DNA from: Nocardia sp. NBC_01503 | GTDB lineage: Bacteria; Actinomycetota; Actinomycetes; Mycobacteriales; Mycobacteriaceae | NCBI RefSeq assembly: GCF_036327755.1 | Contig: NZ_CP109596.1 | Span: forward strand, 4,898,001 to 4,962,000 | Direction: 5' to 3' | Length of the DNA stretch: 64,000 nt | Shown here: positions 33,769 through 42,294 of the stretch, piece by piece | Position numbering within the stretch: position 1 is the first letter of the stretch | Layout: each line of letters opens with the position of its first letter | The notes under the pieces: generated by a model | What the model was told of the DNA's origin: nothing | The model's database searches: none | The model's input: the letters and a program-made list of their open reading frames with translations, nothing else | Made by a program: the position numbers and the translations under genes

Positions 33769-33782
33769 TGTAACGTGTTCCA
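33769..33782 (-). promoter_or_regulatory. KstR-type operator upstream of the phosphotransferase operon
   Basis: TGTAACGTGTTCCA matches the KstR consensus TNNAACNNGTTNNA at every specified base. It lies in the 328-bp divergent gap between the phosphotransferase operon and the DoxX-like gene, so it could control either. The rest of the gap shows no gene; a second inverted repeat GACACGGTTAACACGGTGTC lies just upstream of it. Confidence 0.55.
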
Positions 33783-34005
33783 GCCCGATTGTGCAGGGGT
33801 TCGGCGGGCGAGTACCGGTGAATGGGATGTGTCCCGACGCTGAATCTGGTAAGTCGCTAGTGCTGGCACGTAGTCCTGAAGATGTATCTCCCGCCCGTAC
33901 CCCGGGGGTATGCCCCCAGCAGGAAACGCGACCCCGGGTTCTTCCGGAGCGGCGGCCGCGATTCCTACCCTCACAGGTAAGTGATTCCGAGGTGGAGGGA
34001 CGGGA

Positions 34006-35352
34006 ATGAGTGCACCGGCGATGGCCGCGGCGGACGAGCTCGACCAACCGGAAGGCGCACCGGCGCCACCGTGGAAACCATTGACCCGCATAGGATTCCG
34101 ATTCGTCAGCGCCTACCTGACGCTGTTCTGTGTCATCTACCCGCAACCTCTCTTCGCACTGCTGGGCATCGTGCAGATCTGGCTGCCCGATTCGCTGGTG
34201 ATGCGGTACGCGGACTTCCCGCATCCGATCGTGGAGTGGGTGGGCCGCACCGTCTTCGGCACCGATGTACGCCTGAATCTGAACTCCGGCAGCGGCGATC
34301 AGGCGTACCTGTGGGTGCTCACCTTCTGCGTGCTGGCGCTCGCCGTCGTGGTGACGGCGGTCTGGTCACTGCTGGATCGCCGCCGCACCGAATACCGCGG
34401 TCCGGCCGGTTGGTTCCTGCTGTTCATTCGCATCATCCTGGCCGGGCAGATGCTCGGCTACGGCTTCGCGAAGTTCATTCCGCTGCAGATGCCTGTCCCC
34501 ACCCTGTCCACGCTGGTCACGCCGTACGGCGACCTGACCCATATGGGGGTGCTGTGGAATCAGGTCGGCACCTCACCGGTGTACGAGAGCCTGCTCGGCC
34601 TGGCGGAGATCGTCGGCGGCGTCCTGCTGCTGCTCCCGCGCACCCAGTTGGCCGGCGCCATGCTCAGCCTGGTCAGCATGGCCCAGGTGTGGATTCTGAA
34701 TATGACCTTCGATGTGCCGGTCAAACTGCTCTCATTCCACCTGATGCTGCTCTCGCTGGCGCTGCTCGCCCCCGATGCGCGCCGTTTGACCGCGGTGCTG
34801 CTGGGCCGATCCGCCGCGGCCTCGACCGCGCCCACCCCGTTCCGAACACCGCGATCCCGTCGAATAAGTGACCTCGCCCTGATCGCACTCCTGTTCTGGA
34901 TGACGGCCGCCTGCGTCCACACCAGCTGGGAGGGCTGGCACAAATACGGCCCGGGTCGGCCGCAATCCGAACTCCTCGGCGTCTGGAATGTCACCGAACT
35001 CACCCGTGACGGGCAGTCGGTGCCGCCTTTGCTCACCGATGAGACCCGCTGGCGGCGCATTATTTTCGACAATCCGGAGTATGCCGAGTATCAGCGCATG
35101 AACGACAGTCTGAGCCCGGTGCTGACCGAATACGATTCCGGCGCACACCGTCTCACCATGAGTGAGCCCACCGGCACGGACCCGCTCGCGACCTTCACCT
35201 ATGAGCGCCCCGCGAAGGACCGACTGATTCTCACCGGTGAACTCGATGGCCATCCGGTGACAATGACCCTCACCCTGGTGGACAGCGATCGAATGCCGGT
35301 GCGGCAGGGCGGATTACACCTCGTCCAGGACGAGCCCGACGGTGTGCGATAA
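34006..35352 (+). CDS. DoxX-like integral membrane protein with a C-terminal extracytoplasmic domain
   Basis: A 448-residue protein. Hydrophobic segments near residues 35-55, 100-120, 140-160, 195-215, 220-255 and 295-310 make a polytopic membrane domain; RIILAGQMLGYGFAKFIPLQMP and LGLAEIVGGVLLLLPRTQLAG are the DoxX/terminal-oxidase-subunit-like parts. The C-terminal 130 residues (LLGVWNVTELTRDGQSVPP onward) form a beta-rich soluble domain. A GGAGGGACGGGA ribosome-binding site precedes the ATG. The function is unknown; DoxX-like proteins are linked to redox balance and membrane stress. It is divergent from the phosphotransferase operon. Confidence 0.75.
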   Translation: MSAPAMAAADELDQPEGAPAPPWKPLTRIGFRFVSAYLTLFCVIYPQPLFALLGIVQIWLPDSLVMRYADFPHPIVEWVGRTVFGTDVRLNLNSGSGDQAYLWVLTFCVLALAVVVTAVWSLLDRRRTEYRGPAGWFLLFIRIILAGQMLGYGFAKFIPLQMPVPTLSTLVTPYGDLTHMGVLWNQVGTSPVYESLLGLAEIVGGVLLLLPRTQLAGAMLSLVSMAQVWILNMTFDVPVKLLSFHLMLLSLALLAPDARRLTAVLLGRSAAASTAPTPFRTPRSRRISDLALIALLFWMTAACVHTSWEGWHKYGPGRPQSELLGVWNVTELTRDGQSVPPLLTDETRWRRIIFDNPEYAEYQRMNDSLSPVLTEYDSGAHRLTMSEPTGTDPLATFTYERPAKDRLILTGELDGHPVTMTLTLVDSDRMPVRQGGLHLVQDEPDGVR

Positions 35353-35358
35353 CCGGTC

Positions 35359-35525
35359 TCAGTTCGGAATATCGCCGATCTGATTGGCCCAGTTGGGATT
35401 CGGGGCGAAGAACTCGCCCCGGGTCGTCAGGAGGCATGCTTATCCGCTGCGGCGGGCGCGGCGCCCGGCAGCAGCAGAGCGGTCACCACAGCGAGCATCC
35501 GAACGACCACGGCGCGGCGAGTCAT
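35359..35525 (-). pseudogene. Remnant of a small exported protein
   Basis: On the minus strand an ATG at 35525 opens a signal-peptide-like frame (MTRRAVVVRMLAVVTALLLP, then GAAPAAADKHAS) that stops after about 32 codons. In a different frame a plausible C-terminus follows (TTRGEFFAPNPNWANQIGDI PN) and stops at 35359. Together they look like one small secreted protein broken by a frameshift or deletion. Too short for certainty. Confidence 0.35.
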
Positions 35526-35618
35526 AGCGGAAAAGCATAGAAACATCGAGGTGATTTCTCGGGCAGACGCACGGGCCGCCCGGGAATTCGCCTGTGCCGC
35601 ACGACGTTCACATCACCC

Positions 35619-36023
35619 GTGACGACACTCCCCGAGGATCTGAAGAGTCATATCGACAAGTCGAACGTCTTCGCCACCGTGGCGACGCTCGGCAAAGACG
35701 GACACCCCCATCTCACCGTCATATGGCTCATTCGCGAAGGTGATGAGCTGATCTTCTCCACCACGGTGACGCGTCAGATGTATCTCAATCTGGTTCGTGA
35801 CCCGCGCGCGACGGTAATGATCAACCCGCCGGAGAACCCGTACGTCTACGCCGAGATCCGGGGCACGGTCACCTTCGAACCCGATCCGGAGCGCGCGCTG
35901 CCGAATAAGATCTCGCACAAGTTCACCGGTAAGCCCTACGCCGAATTCAATCCCGCCTCGGTCAATGATTCCGAGCGGGTGATCGCGCGCATCACTCCCA
36001 CCAAGGTCATGAGCCGCATCTGA
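35619..36023 (+). CDS. PPOX-class F420-dependent oxidoreductase
   Basis: A 134-residue split-barrel flavoprotein-fold enzyme. HIDKSNVFATVATLGKDGHPHLTVIW is the N-terminal strand pair with the cofactor-binding region, followed by DELIFSTTVTRQMYLNLVRDPRATVMI and EIRGTVTFE. This is the pattern of the F420-dependent branch of pyridoxamine-5'-phosphate-oxidase-like proteins common in mycolic-acid actinobacteria. The start is GTG. The substrate is unknown. It is a single gene. Confidence 0.85.
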   Translation: MTTLPEDLKSHIDKSNVFATVATLGKDGHPHLTVIWLIREGDELIFSTTVTRQMYLNLVRDPRATVMINPPENPYVYAEIRGTVTFEPDPERALPNKISHKFTGKPYAEFNPASVNDSERVIARITPTKVMSRI

Positions 36024-36142
36024 CTCGCAGATGCGATGGCGCCGGTTACCGGCATCATTCCGGCGGCGGGCCGATCGCGGTGCGATCTGTAACGGTTGCC
36101 GTGCGGAAGCCGGGCGATTGTCGTATTCGTCCGGCCACGCCG

Positions 36143-36148
36143 TAGGCT
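36143..36148 (+). promoter_or_regulatory. -10 element of a leaderless promoter for cobA/cysG
   Basis: TAGGCT ends 8 nt before the GTG at 36157 and there is no ribosome-binding site. Confidence 0.5.
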
Positions 36149-36156
36149 CAACCCTT

Positions 36157-37434
36157 GTGCCACACACGTCAGCCGCATCCGATGAACAGCCCGCCGGGGA
36201 CCCGAACTACCTGGTCGGGCTCGATTTGAACGGCCGCCGCGTCGTTGTCGTCGGCGGTGGGACCGTCGCTCAACGCCGGCTCGGACTGCTCATCGCCTCC
36301 GGTGCGGACGTGCATGTGATCAGCCGCGAGGCCACCCCGGCCGTCGAGGGCATGGCCACCTCCGGGCAGATCACGCTGGAGCTGCGGGCGTACGCCGACG
36401 GTGATCTGGACGGCGCCTGGTACGCCATGACCTGCACCGATGAGCCCGAAACCAATGCGGCCGTGGTCGAAGAGGCGACGCGCAGGCGGATCTTCTGCGT
36501 GCGCGCCGACAATGCCCGGCTCGGCACCGCCGTCACCCCGGCCACCGCGCGCTATGACGGTATGAGCCTGGGCGTGCTCGCGGGCGGTCAGCACCGGCGT
36601 TCGGCCGCGGTGCGCAACGCCCTGCTCGAGGCCCTGCAATCCGGTGTGGTGACCGACGATTCAGCGCCCGTCGCCCCCGGCGTCGCATTGGTCGGCGGCG
36701 GACCCGGCGATCCCGATCTCATCACCGTGCGCGGCCGCCGACTGCTGGCGCGCGCGAATCTCGTTGTCGCGGACCGGCTCGCGCCGCCGGAGTTGCTCGC
36801 CGAACTCGGTCCGGAGGTCGAGGTGGTGGACGCCGCCAAGATTCCGTACGGTCGCGCCATGGCACAGGAGGCCATCAATACCGCGCTCATCGAGGGCGCG
36901 AAGGCGGGCAAGTTCGTGGTCCGTCTCAAGGGCGGCGATCCCTATGTCTTCGGCCGCGGGTACGAGGAGCTCGAAGCCTGCGTCGAGGCCGGTATCCCGG
37001 TGACGGTCGTACCCGGTGTCACCAGTGCCATCTCGGTGCCCGCCCTGGCCGGAATCCCGGTCACCCATCGCGGTGTCACCCATGAATTCGTCGTGGTCAG
37101 CGGCCATATCGCCCCGGACCATCCGGATTCGCTGGTCGATTGGCCCGCGCTGGCCAGACTGCGCGGCACCCTGGTGCTGTTGATGGCGGTCGAGCGCATC
37201 GACAAGTTCGCCGCCGCCCTGCTCGAGGGTGGTCGGGCCGCGGATACCCCGGTCACCATCGTCCAGGAGGGCAGCCTGCGCACCCAGCGCATCGTGCGTG
37301 CCGACCTGTCGACGGTCGCCGATCGTGTTCGCGCCGAAGGTATTCGCCCCCCGGCCATCATCGTCGTCGGCCCGACCGCCGGTTTCACCGCCGGAACTCC
37401 CGACGGTGAGAACTCCGCCGCCGAAATCCACTGA
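36157..37434 (+). CDS. cobA: Uroporphyrinogen-III C-methyltransferase fused to a precorrin-2 dehydrogenase domain
   Basis: A 425-residue CysG-like fusion. Residues 20-160 are an NAD-binding Met8/SirC-type domain (NGRRVVVVGGGTVAQRRLGL, YAMTCTDEPETNAAVVEEA). Residues 175-415 are SUMT, which methylates uroporphyrinogen III to precorrin-2: LVGGGPGDPDLITVRGRRLL, YVFGRGYEELEACVEAGIPV, VPGVTSAISVPALAGIPVTHRG and ERIDKFAAALLEGGR. It supplies precorrin-2 to both siroheme and cobalamin, so it serves cobQ, cobO and cobB in this window. The GTG at 36157 is chosen because a -10 box sits 8 nt before it; the longer frame has no coding character there. Mycobacterial CysG has the same layout. Confidence 0.93.
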   Translation: MPHTSAASDEQPAGDPNYLVGLDLNGRRVVVVGGGTVAQRRLGLLIASGADVHVISREATPAVEGMATSGQITLELRAYADGDLDGAWYAMTCTDEPETNAAVVEEATRRRIFCVRADNARLGTAVTPATARYDGMSLGVLAGGQHRRSAAVRNALLEALQSGVVTDDSAPVAPGVALVGGGPGDPDLITVRGRRLLARANLVVADRLAPPELLAELGPEVEVVDAAKIPYGRAMAQEAINTALIEGAKAGKFVVRLKGGDPYVFGRGYEELEACVEAGIPVTVVPGVTSAISVPALAGIPVTHRGVTHEFVVVSGHIAPDHPDSLVDWPALARLRGTLVLLMAVERIDKFAAALLEGGRAADTPVTIVQEGSLRTQRIVRADLSTVADRVRAEGIRPPAIIVVGPTAGFTAGTPDGENSAAEIH

Positions 37435-37488
37435 CGCTGTGCATCCCGTCCGCCCACACGAGTTCGGTTGGGTGCGGCGGGTATCCAT

Positions 37489-37494
37489 TACAGT
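37489..37494 (+). promoter_or_regulatory. -10 element of a leaderless promoter for the MFS gene
   Basis: TACAGT ends 6 nt before the GTG at 37501; no ribosome-binding site is visible. Confidence 0.45.
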
Positions 37495-37500
37495 GTCGGG

Positions 37501-38985
37501 GTGCTCGATAATCCCGCTGCGACAATGCAGTATCCGGTGACCAAGCGGGCGTTCGGCCTCGCGATTCTCGTGTTGAGCGGGCTACAGCTGATGGTGGTGC
37601 TCGACGGCACCGTCATGATTCTGGCGCTACCGCGACTACAGGAACAGCTCGGCCTCTCGAGTGCGGGCAGTGCGTGGACGGTGACCGCCTACGGTCTGCC
37701 TTTCGCCGGACTCATGCTGCTCGGTGGCCGTCTCGGCGACTCGTTCGGGCGCAAACGCATGTTGATCCTCGGCGTCGCGATGTTCACGGTCGCCTCCGCA
37801 CTGTGCGGCAGCGCGCAGAACGAAGCCTGGCTGATCGCCGCTCGCGCCCTACAGGGCACCGGCGCCGCGATCGCCGCGCCGACCGCTTTCGCGCTCGTGG
37901 CCAGCACCTATGCGCCGGGTACCGCGCGCAATCAGGCCATCGCCATTTTCGGATCCATGGTCGGTATCGGCTCGGTCGGCGGTCTTGTCATCGGCGGTGC
38001 GCTGACCCAGTTGGATTGGCGCTGGATCTTCTGGATCAATGTGCCGATCGGCATCCTCATCGTCATCGGCGCCGTCAATGAGCTGCGCGATACCGCGCAC
38101 CAGCGCATCTCGCTCGATATTCGAGGGGCGGTACTGGGCACCCTGGCGTGTGTGGCCATCGTGTTCGGTGCGACCGAAGGCCCCGAAATGGGTTGGGACA
38201 GCCCGATTATCCTGGGCTCGGTGATCGGCGGGCTCGTCATGCTGATCGTGTTCATCTTCGCCGAGCGCAATGTGGCCAATCCACTGCTGCCGTGGTCGCT
38301 GTTCGACAGCCGCGATCGCGTGATCACCTTCATCGCCATCTTCCTGACCTCCGGCGTACTCGGTGCGACGACCTTCTTCGTCGCGCAGTTCCTGCAGAAT
38401 GTGCTCGGCTACAGCCCGCTCATGGCGGGTCTGGCCAGCATCCCGTTCACCCTCGGCGCGGGCGTCGGCACCGCGGTGGCCTCCAAGGCCGCGCAGTACG
38501 TGGCCCCGCGCTGGCTGCTGTTCGCCGCGGCCCTGGTGCTCGCGGGCGGGCTGTACTTCGGCTCCACCATCGACGGTTCGGTCGAGTACTTCCCGACCCT
38601 GCTGCTCCTGCTGTGCGTCGTCGGTTTCTGCGTCGGCACCGCGATCGTGATCCTGCCGCTGTGCGTACTGGTCGGCGTGGATATGGCGCATATCGGTCCG
38701 CTGTCCGCGGTCGGTCAGATGTTCATGAATATGGGCACCCCGTTCGCGGTCGGCGTGCTGAGCCCGGTCGCGCTGTCGCGGACGCTGTCGCTGGGCGGGA
38801 GCACCGACAAGGTCACCGATATGACCCCGCTCGAGATCGATGCGCTGGGCAGCGGCTACACCCTGGTGCTGCTCGTCTGCGCGATCGGCACCGCGGTGCT
38901 CGGCATTCTCGCGCTGACCCTGCGGTACACGCCCGCCCAGTTGCAGCAGGCGCAGCACGCGCAGGACGAAGCGCAGAAGTCCTAG
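37501..38985 (+). CDS. MFS drug/proton antiporter, DHA2 (EmrB/QacA) family
   Basis: A 494-residue membrane transporter with about 14 predicted transmembrane helices. TM1 ends in the DHA2 signature VVLDGTVMILALPRL. GGRLGDSFGRKRMLILGVAM is the MFS loop 2-3 motif, and GTGAAIAAPTAFALVASTYAPG with FGSMVGIGSVGGLVIGGALT is the antiporter motif C region. It should export drugs or metabolites with proton uptake. The start at GTG 37501 follows the -10 element; the longer frame adds 11 implausible residues. Its last 4 bp overlap the convergent beta-propeller gene. Confidence 0.9.
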   Translation: MLDNPAATMQYPVTKRAFGLAILVLSGLQLMVVLDGTVMILALPRLQEQLGLSSAGSAWTVTAYGLPFAGLMLLGGRLGDSFGRKRMLILGVAMFTVASALCGSAQNEAWLIAARALQGTGAAIAAPTAFALVASTYAPGTARNQAIAIFGSMVGIGSVGGLVIGGALTQLDWRWIFWINVPIGILIVIGAVNELRDTAHQRISLDIRGAVLGTLACVAIVFGATEGPEMGWDSPIILGSVIGGLVMLIVFIFAERNVANPLLPWSLFDSRDRVITFIAIFLTSGVLGATTFFVAQFLQNVLGYSPLMAGLASIPFTLGAGVGTAVASKAAQYVAPRWLLFAAALVLAGGLYFGSTIDGSVEYFPTLLLLLCVVGFCVGTAIVILPLCVLVGVDMAHIGPLSAVGQMFMNMGTPFAVGVLSPVALSRTLSLGGSTDKVTDMTPLEIDALGSGYTLVLLVCAIGTAVLGILALTLRYTPAQLQQAQHAQDEAQKS

Positions 38986-39974
38986 GGGATTCGGGTCACC
39001 GCGATCGCCGATTCGCTCAGGCTGCCGAGATAGAGGGTGCCGTCCACTTCGGCGACCGCGGTCACCATGGCATAGTCGGTGCCCTCGCGTTGCAGATCGT
39101 GCACGAGGGTACCGGCGAAGTCGAAGGCCATGGCCCAGACGGTGCGCGCCGGTTTCGGTTGCAGCGCTTCGGGAATCGCCCAGATGATCTTGCGCAGGAT
39201 GCCGGGCAGTGGAAGCAGGGTGTCCAGCAACGGGTTTCGCGATGAGGCCAGCGAAACCCACACCAGGCCATCGCTGCCGAGCAGCATATTGTCCGGGAAT
39301 CCGGGGAGGTTCTCGACCAGCCGGTCATGCGTGCCCGCCCGTGGACCGGTCAGCCAGTATCGGGTGACGCGGTAGGCCCCGGTCTCGGCGACCAGCACGC
39401 AGGAACTGTCCGGTGCGAGCACCACGCCATTGGCGAAATCGAGTCCGTCCAAGAGGATTTCGATACTTCCGTCCGGGTTCCGGCGCAGGAGCCGACCGGT
39501 GCCGGAGTGCTCGAGAATGTCACCCTTCCATTCGGCGAGCGGCCAGCGCCGGGAGGATTCGGAGAAGTAGATCGTGCCGGTGGCGTCGGCGACCACATTG
39601 CTGGTGAAGACCAGCGGCTCGCCGTTGATATGCGAGACCAGCACCTCGATCTCCCCGCCCGGCTTGTCCAGGCGCAGCAATCCGCGCTTGGCATCGCAGA
39701 TCAGCAGGGAGCCATCGGATTCCGCGTGCAGGCCCAGTGGCCGACCGCCGGTGTGCGCGATCTGCTCCACGACCCCGGTCCGCGGATCGACCGCCAGGAT
39801 CGCACCGTCGTCGATCCCGGTGCGGAGCCGACCGTCCGCGCCGATCACCACATCTTCCGGTCCCCTGCCGGGTAATTCGAGCAATCGCGATGCGGGCATC
39901 TCCGGAGTGCTGCGGGTGTCACGGGCACGGGCTGTGGCATGCGGCGGTGTCCACCGGCGGGGCTGCATCGGCAT
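38982..39974 (-). CDS. Strictosidine-synthase / SMP-30-like beta-propeller hydrolase
   Basis: A 330-residue six-bladed beta-propeller protein. Repeated blades are visible: LPGRGPEDVVIGADGRLRTG, HTGGRPLGLHAESDGSLLIC, SNVVADATGTIYFSESSRRW and GLDFANGVVLAPDSSCVLVA, then PGFPDNMLLGSDGLVWVS. This order matches strictosidine-synthase-like lactonase/esterase proteins (adipocyte plasma-membrane-associated-protein type). The alkaloid reaction is not implied; bacterial members are likely lactone or ester hydrolases. The first 25 residues look unstructured and MPASRLLELPG may be the true start. It is convergent with the MFS gene. Confidence 0.78.
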   Translation of the reverse strand: MPMQPRRWTPPHATARARDTRSTPEMPASRLLELPGRGPEDVVIGADGRLRTGIDDGAILAVDPRTGVVEQIAHTGGRPLGLHAESDGSLLICDAKRGLLRLDKPGGEIEVLVSHINGEPLVFTSNVVADATGTIYFSESSRRWPLAEWKGDILEHSGTGRLLRRNPDGSIEILLDGLDFANGVVLAPDSSCVLVAETGAYRVTRYWLTGPRAGTHDRLVENLPGFPDNMLLGSDGLVWVSLASSRNPLLDTLLPLPGILRKIIWAIPEALQPKPARTVWAMAFDFAGTLVHDLQREGTDYAMVTAVAEVDGTLYLGSLSESAIAVTRIP

Positions 39975-40058
39975 GGCTCACTGTATCGGGTGCGAAGTGG
40001 CGAAAACGACCGTCTCTCAGGGCTGTTGCCGCACCCGCCGATTCGGCAGACTGCGGTG

Positions 40059-40694
40059 ATGGGGAGAAACCTGGACGTAGAACTGCTGGACCGCTGGACC
40101 GAACTCGCAGGTCCGGCCGCTCGCGAGGTGGGCGAGGACCTGGTCCGCCGCTACCGTGAACCGCACCGCCGCTATCACACCGTGGAACACCTGGCCGCCA
40201 TGCTCGCGGTCATCGACGATCTCGCCGCGGATGCCACCGATATCGAGGCGGTCCGCTACGCCGCGTTCTTCCACGACGCCGTCTACTCGGTCGAGGGCGG
40301 CGACAACGAGGAGGTCAGTGCCGAACTGGCCGAATCCACCCTCCCCGCACTGGGTTTGAATGCCGCGACGGTCGCCGAGGTAGCCCGCCTGGTCCGCCTG
40401 ACCGCGGGCCACCACCCTGCCCCCGACGACCACAACGGTGCCGTCCTCTGCGATGCGGACCTGGCGATCCTCGCCGCCCCCGAGCCCGCCTACGCCGCCT
40501 ACACCGCGGCGGTCCGAGCCGAATACGCCCACGTCCCACCGGATCTCTTCCGAGCGGGCCGAGCCGCCGTCCTGCGCGGCCTCGTCGACCAACCCCACCT
40601 CTTCCGCACCCCTATCGGCCGATCCCGCTACGACGATGCCGCCCGAGCCAACCTCGCCGCAGAGCTGGCTGAACTCACCAGCCCGGAAGGTTGA
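40059..40694 (+). CDS. HD-domain metal-dependent phosphohydrolase
   Basis: A 211-residue protein. EPHRRYHTVEHLAAML and YAAFFHDAVYSVEGGDNEE supply the H...HD metal-binding motif, and LVRLTAGHHPAPDDHNGAVLCDADLAIL supplies the later His and Asp. The closest type is the predicted metal-dependent HD superfamily phosphohydrolase of about 210 residues. The natural substrate, probably a nucleotide or phosphoester, is not known. ATG at 40059 is preceded by a GCGGTG stretch only, so initiation is weak or leaderless. A palindromic repeat separates it from the convergent aminotransferase gene. Confidence 0.82.
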   Translation: MGRNLDVELLDRWTELAGPAAREVGEDLVRRYREPHRRYHTVEHLAAMLAVIDDLAADATDIEAVRYAAFFHDAVYSVEGGDNEEVSAELAESTLPALGLNAATVAEVARLVRLTAGHHPAPDDHNGAVLCDADLAILAAPEPAYAAYTAAVRAEYAHVPPDLFRAGRAAVLRGLVDQPHLFRTPIGRSRYDDAARANLAAELAELTSPEG

Positions 40695-40716
40695 CCACGG
40701 CCTCGCCGATCCGCCG

Positions 40717-40798
40717 CGTCATCCCGGCGCGTTTTTGGCCGGGATGCACGAAACTCGGTGGAGCGCCACTGATGTGGATCCCGGCCAAAAGCATGACG
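40717..40798. repeat. Dispersed palindrome, copy E
   Basis: CGTCATCCCGGCGCGTTTTT with GGCCGGGATGCACG on the left mirrors TGTGGATCCCGGCC and AAAAGCATGACG on the right. It lies between convergent genes, as copy C does. The inner right arm is 8 bp shorter than in copies C and D. Confidence 0.8.
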
Positions 40799-40803
40799 GC
40801 GGG

Positions 40804-42186
40804 CTAGAGCAGCTTCCACGCGCTGGACAGTGCCCCGCGGACGATCTGCTCGATCTCCTGGAACTGCTGCGGTCCGCAGATCAGCGGCGGCGAGAACTGG
40901 ATCACCGGTTCGGCGCGGTCGTCGGCGCGGCAGTAGAGGCCGTTGGCGAAGAGTTCGCGCGAGACGTGGTTGCGCAGGATGCGGGTGGATTCCTCATCGG
41001 TGAAGCGCTCGCGGGTGTTCTTGTCCTTGACCAGTTCGACGGCCCAGAAGAAGCCCGCGCCCCGGACCTCGCCGACGATGGGCAGATCGTTCAGCTGGGA
41101 AAGCGTTGTGCGGAAGGCGTCTTCATGGTCGAGCACATGCTGGTAGAGGCCCTCGTTCTCGAGAATGTCGAGATTCGCCAATGCCACCGCACAGGACACC
41201 GGATGTCCGCCGTAGGTGGAGCCGTGCATGAACATGCTCTCGGTGCGCTGGAACGCCTCCATGATCCGATCGCTGATCATGACCGCGCCCAGCGGCGCGT
41301 ACCCGGAGGTGAGCCCCTTGGCGGTGGTGATCATATCCGGCTGATAGCCGAAACGCTGTGCGCCGAAGGCGGTTCCGAGCCGCCCGAACGCGCAGATGAC
41401 CTCATCGGAGATGAGCAGCACATCGTGCCGATCGCAGATCTCGCGCACGCGCTGGAAGTACCCGGGCGGCGGGACGAAACAGCCGCCGGTGTTCTGCACC
41501 GGTTCCAGGAAGACCGCGGCCACGGTGTCCGGGCCCTCCATGAGGATGGCCTCTTCGATGCGGTCCGCCGCCCACAGCCCGTAGGCGTCGTAGGCGTCGG
41601 TGTGCTCGGTGGCGCGGTAGAAGTTCGTATTCGGCACCCGAATGGTGCTGGGAACCAACGGTTCGAAGGGTGCTTTGGCGCCCGGGATTCCGGTAATCGA
41701 CAGTGCGCCCAGTGAGGTGCCGTGATAAGCCATCGACCGGCTGATGGCCTTGTGCTTGGTGGGCCTGCCGATCACCTTGAAGTACTGCCGCGCGAGTTTC
41801 CATGCGGTCTCGACGGATTCGCCGCCGCTGACGGTGAAGAACACCCGATTGAGATCGCCCGGCGCGGAAGCCGCGAGCCGGTCGGCCAATTCGAGGGCCG
41901 GGGGATGGGCGTAACCCCAGATGGGGAAGTACGGCAGCGTCCGCATCTGCCGGGCCGCGGCCTCGGCGAGCTCCTCGCGTCCGTGTCCGACCTGCACCGC
42001 GAAGAGTCCGGCCAGTCCGTCCAGGTAGCGCTTGCCCTTGTCGTCATAGAGGTATGCACCTTCACCCCGGACGATGACCGGGGTGTCGGCCTCATCCTGT
42101 CCGTTGTGGCTGGCGAAGTGCATCCAGAGATGGTCACGGACGACGCGGGCGGCGTCGGCGTGGACGGGCTCGGCTGTGGCGGTCAT
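40804..42186 (-). CDS. Class III omega-aminotransferase (putrescine/diamine--pyruvate type)
   Basis: A 460-residue PLP enzyme. YLDGLAGLFAVQVGHGREELAEAA, FFTVSGGESVETAWKLARQY, and AYHGTSLGALSITG bind the cofactor phosphate. VLLISDEVICAFGRLG has the PLP-binding Asp, MITTAKGLTSGYAPLGAVM the catalytic Lys, and HGSTYGGHPVSCAVAL the partner Thr. The overall pattern is that of diamine- or beta-alanine-pyruvate transaminases such as SpuC. It lies 108 bp downstream of an Lrp/AsnC gene on the same strand, with repeated sequence motifs between them. Its promoter region shares TTGTTACAA with the potD promoter 9.5 kb away. Confidence 0.85.
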   Translation of the reverse strand: MTATAEPVHADAARVVRDHLWMHFASHNGQDEADTPVIVRGEGAYLYDDKGKRYLDGLAGLFAVQVGHGREELAEAAARQMRTLPYFPIWGYAHPPALELADRLAASAPGDLNRVFFTVSGGESVETAWKLARQYFKVIGRPTKHKAISRSMAYHGTSLGALSITGIPGAKAPFEPLVPSTIRVPNTNFYRATEHTDAYDAYGLWAADRIEEAILMEGPDTVAAVFLEPVQNTGGCFVPPPGYFQRVREICDRHDVLLISDEVICAFGRLGTAFGAQRFGYQPDMITTAKGLTSGYAPLGAVMISDRIMEAFQRTESMFMHGSTYGGHPVSCAVALANLDILENEGLYQHVLDHEDAFRTTLSQLNDLPIVGEVRGAGFFWAVELVKDKNTRERFTDEESTRILRNHVSRELFANGLYCRADDRAEPVIQFSPPLICGPQQFQEIEQIVRGALSSAWKLL

Positions 42187-42249
42187 GGTGGGACTCCTCG
42201 AAGTCTGGTATCCCTTCGGTTATCCCATATCTGAACCGGTTCAGCAACC

Positions 42250-42290
42250 GATTTCGTTGTTACAAGATTGTCAGCTTCGGATTTCGTTGT
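42250..42290 (-). promoter_or_regulatory. Direct repeats and TTGTTACAA motif before the aminotransferase
   Basis: GATTTCGTTGT occurs at 42250-42260 and again at 42280-42290, exactly 30 bp (about three helical turns) apart, with TTGTTACAA at 42257-42265 between. The phasing suits binding of an Lrp-type multimer; the neighbouring Lrp/AsnC protein is the obvious candidate. Confidence 0.45.
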
Positions 42291-42294
42291 AAAT

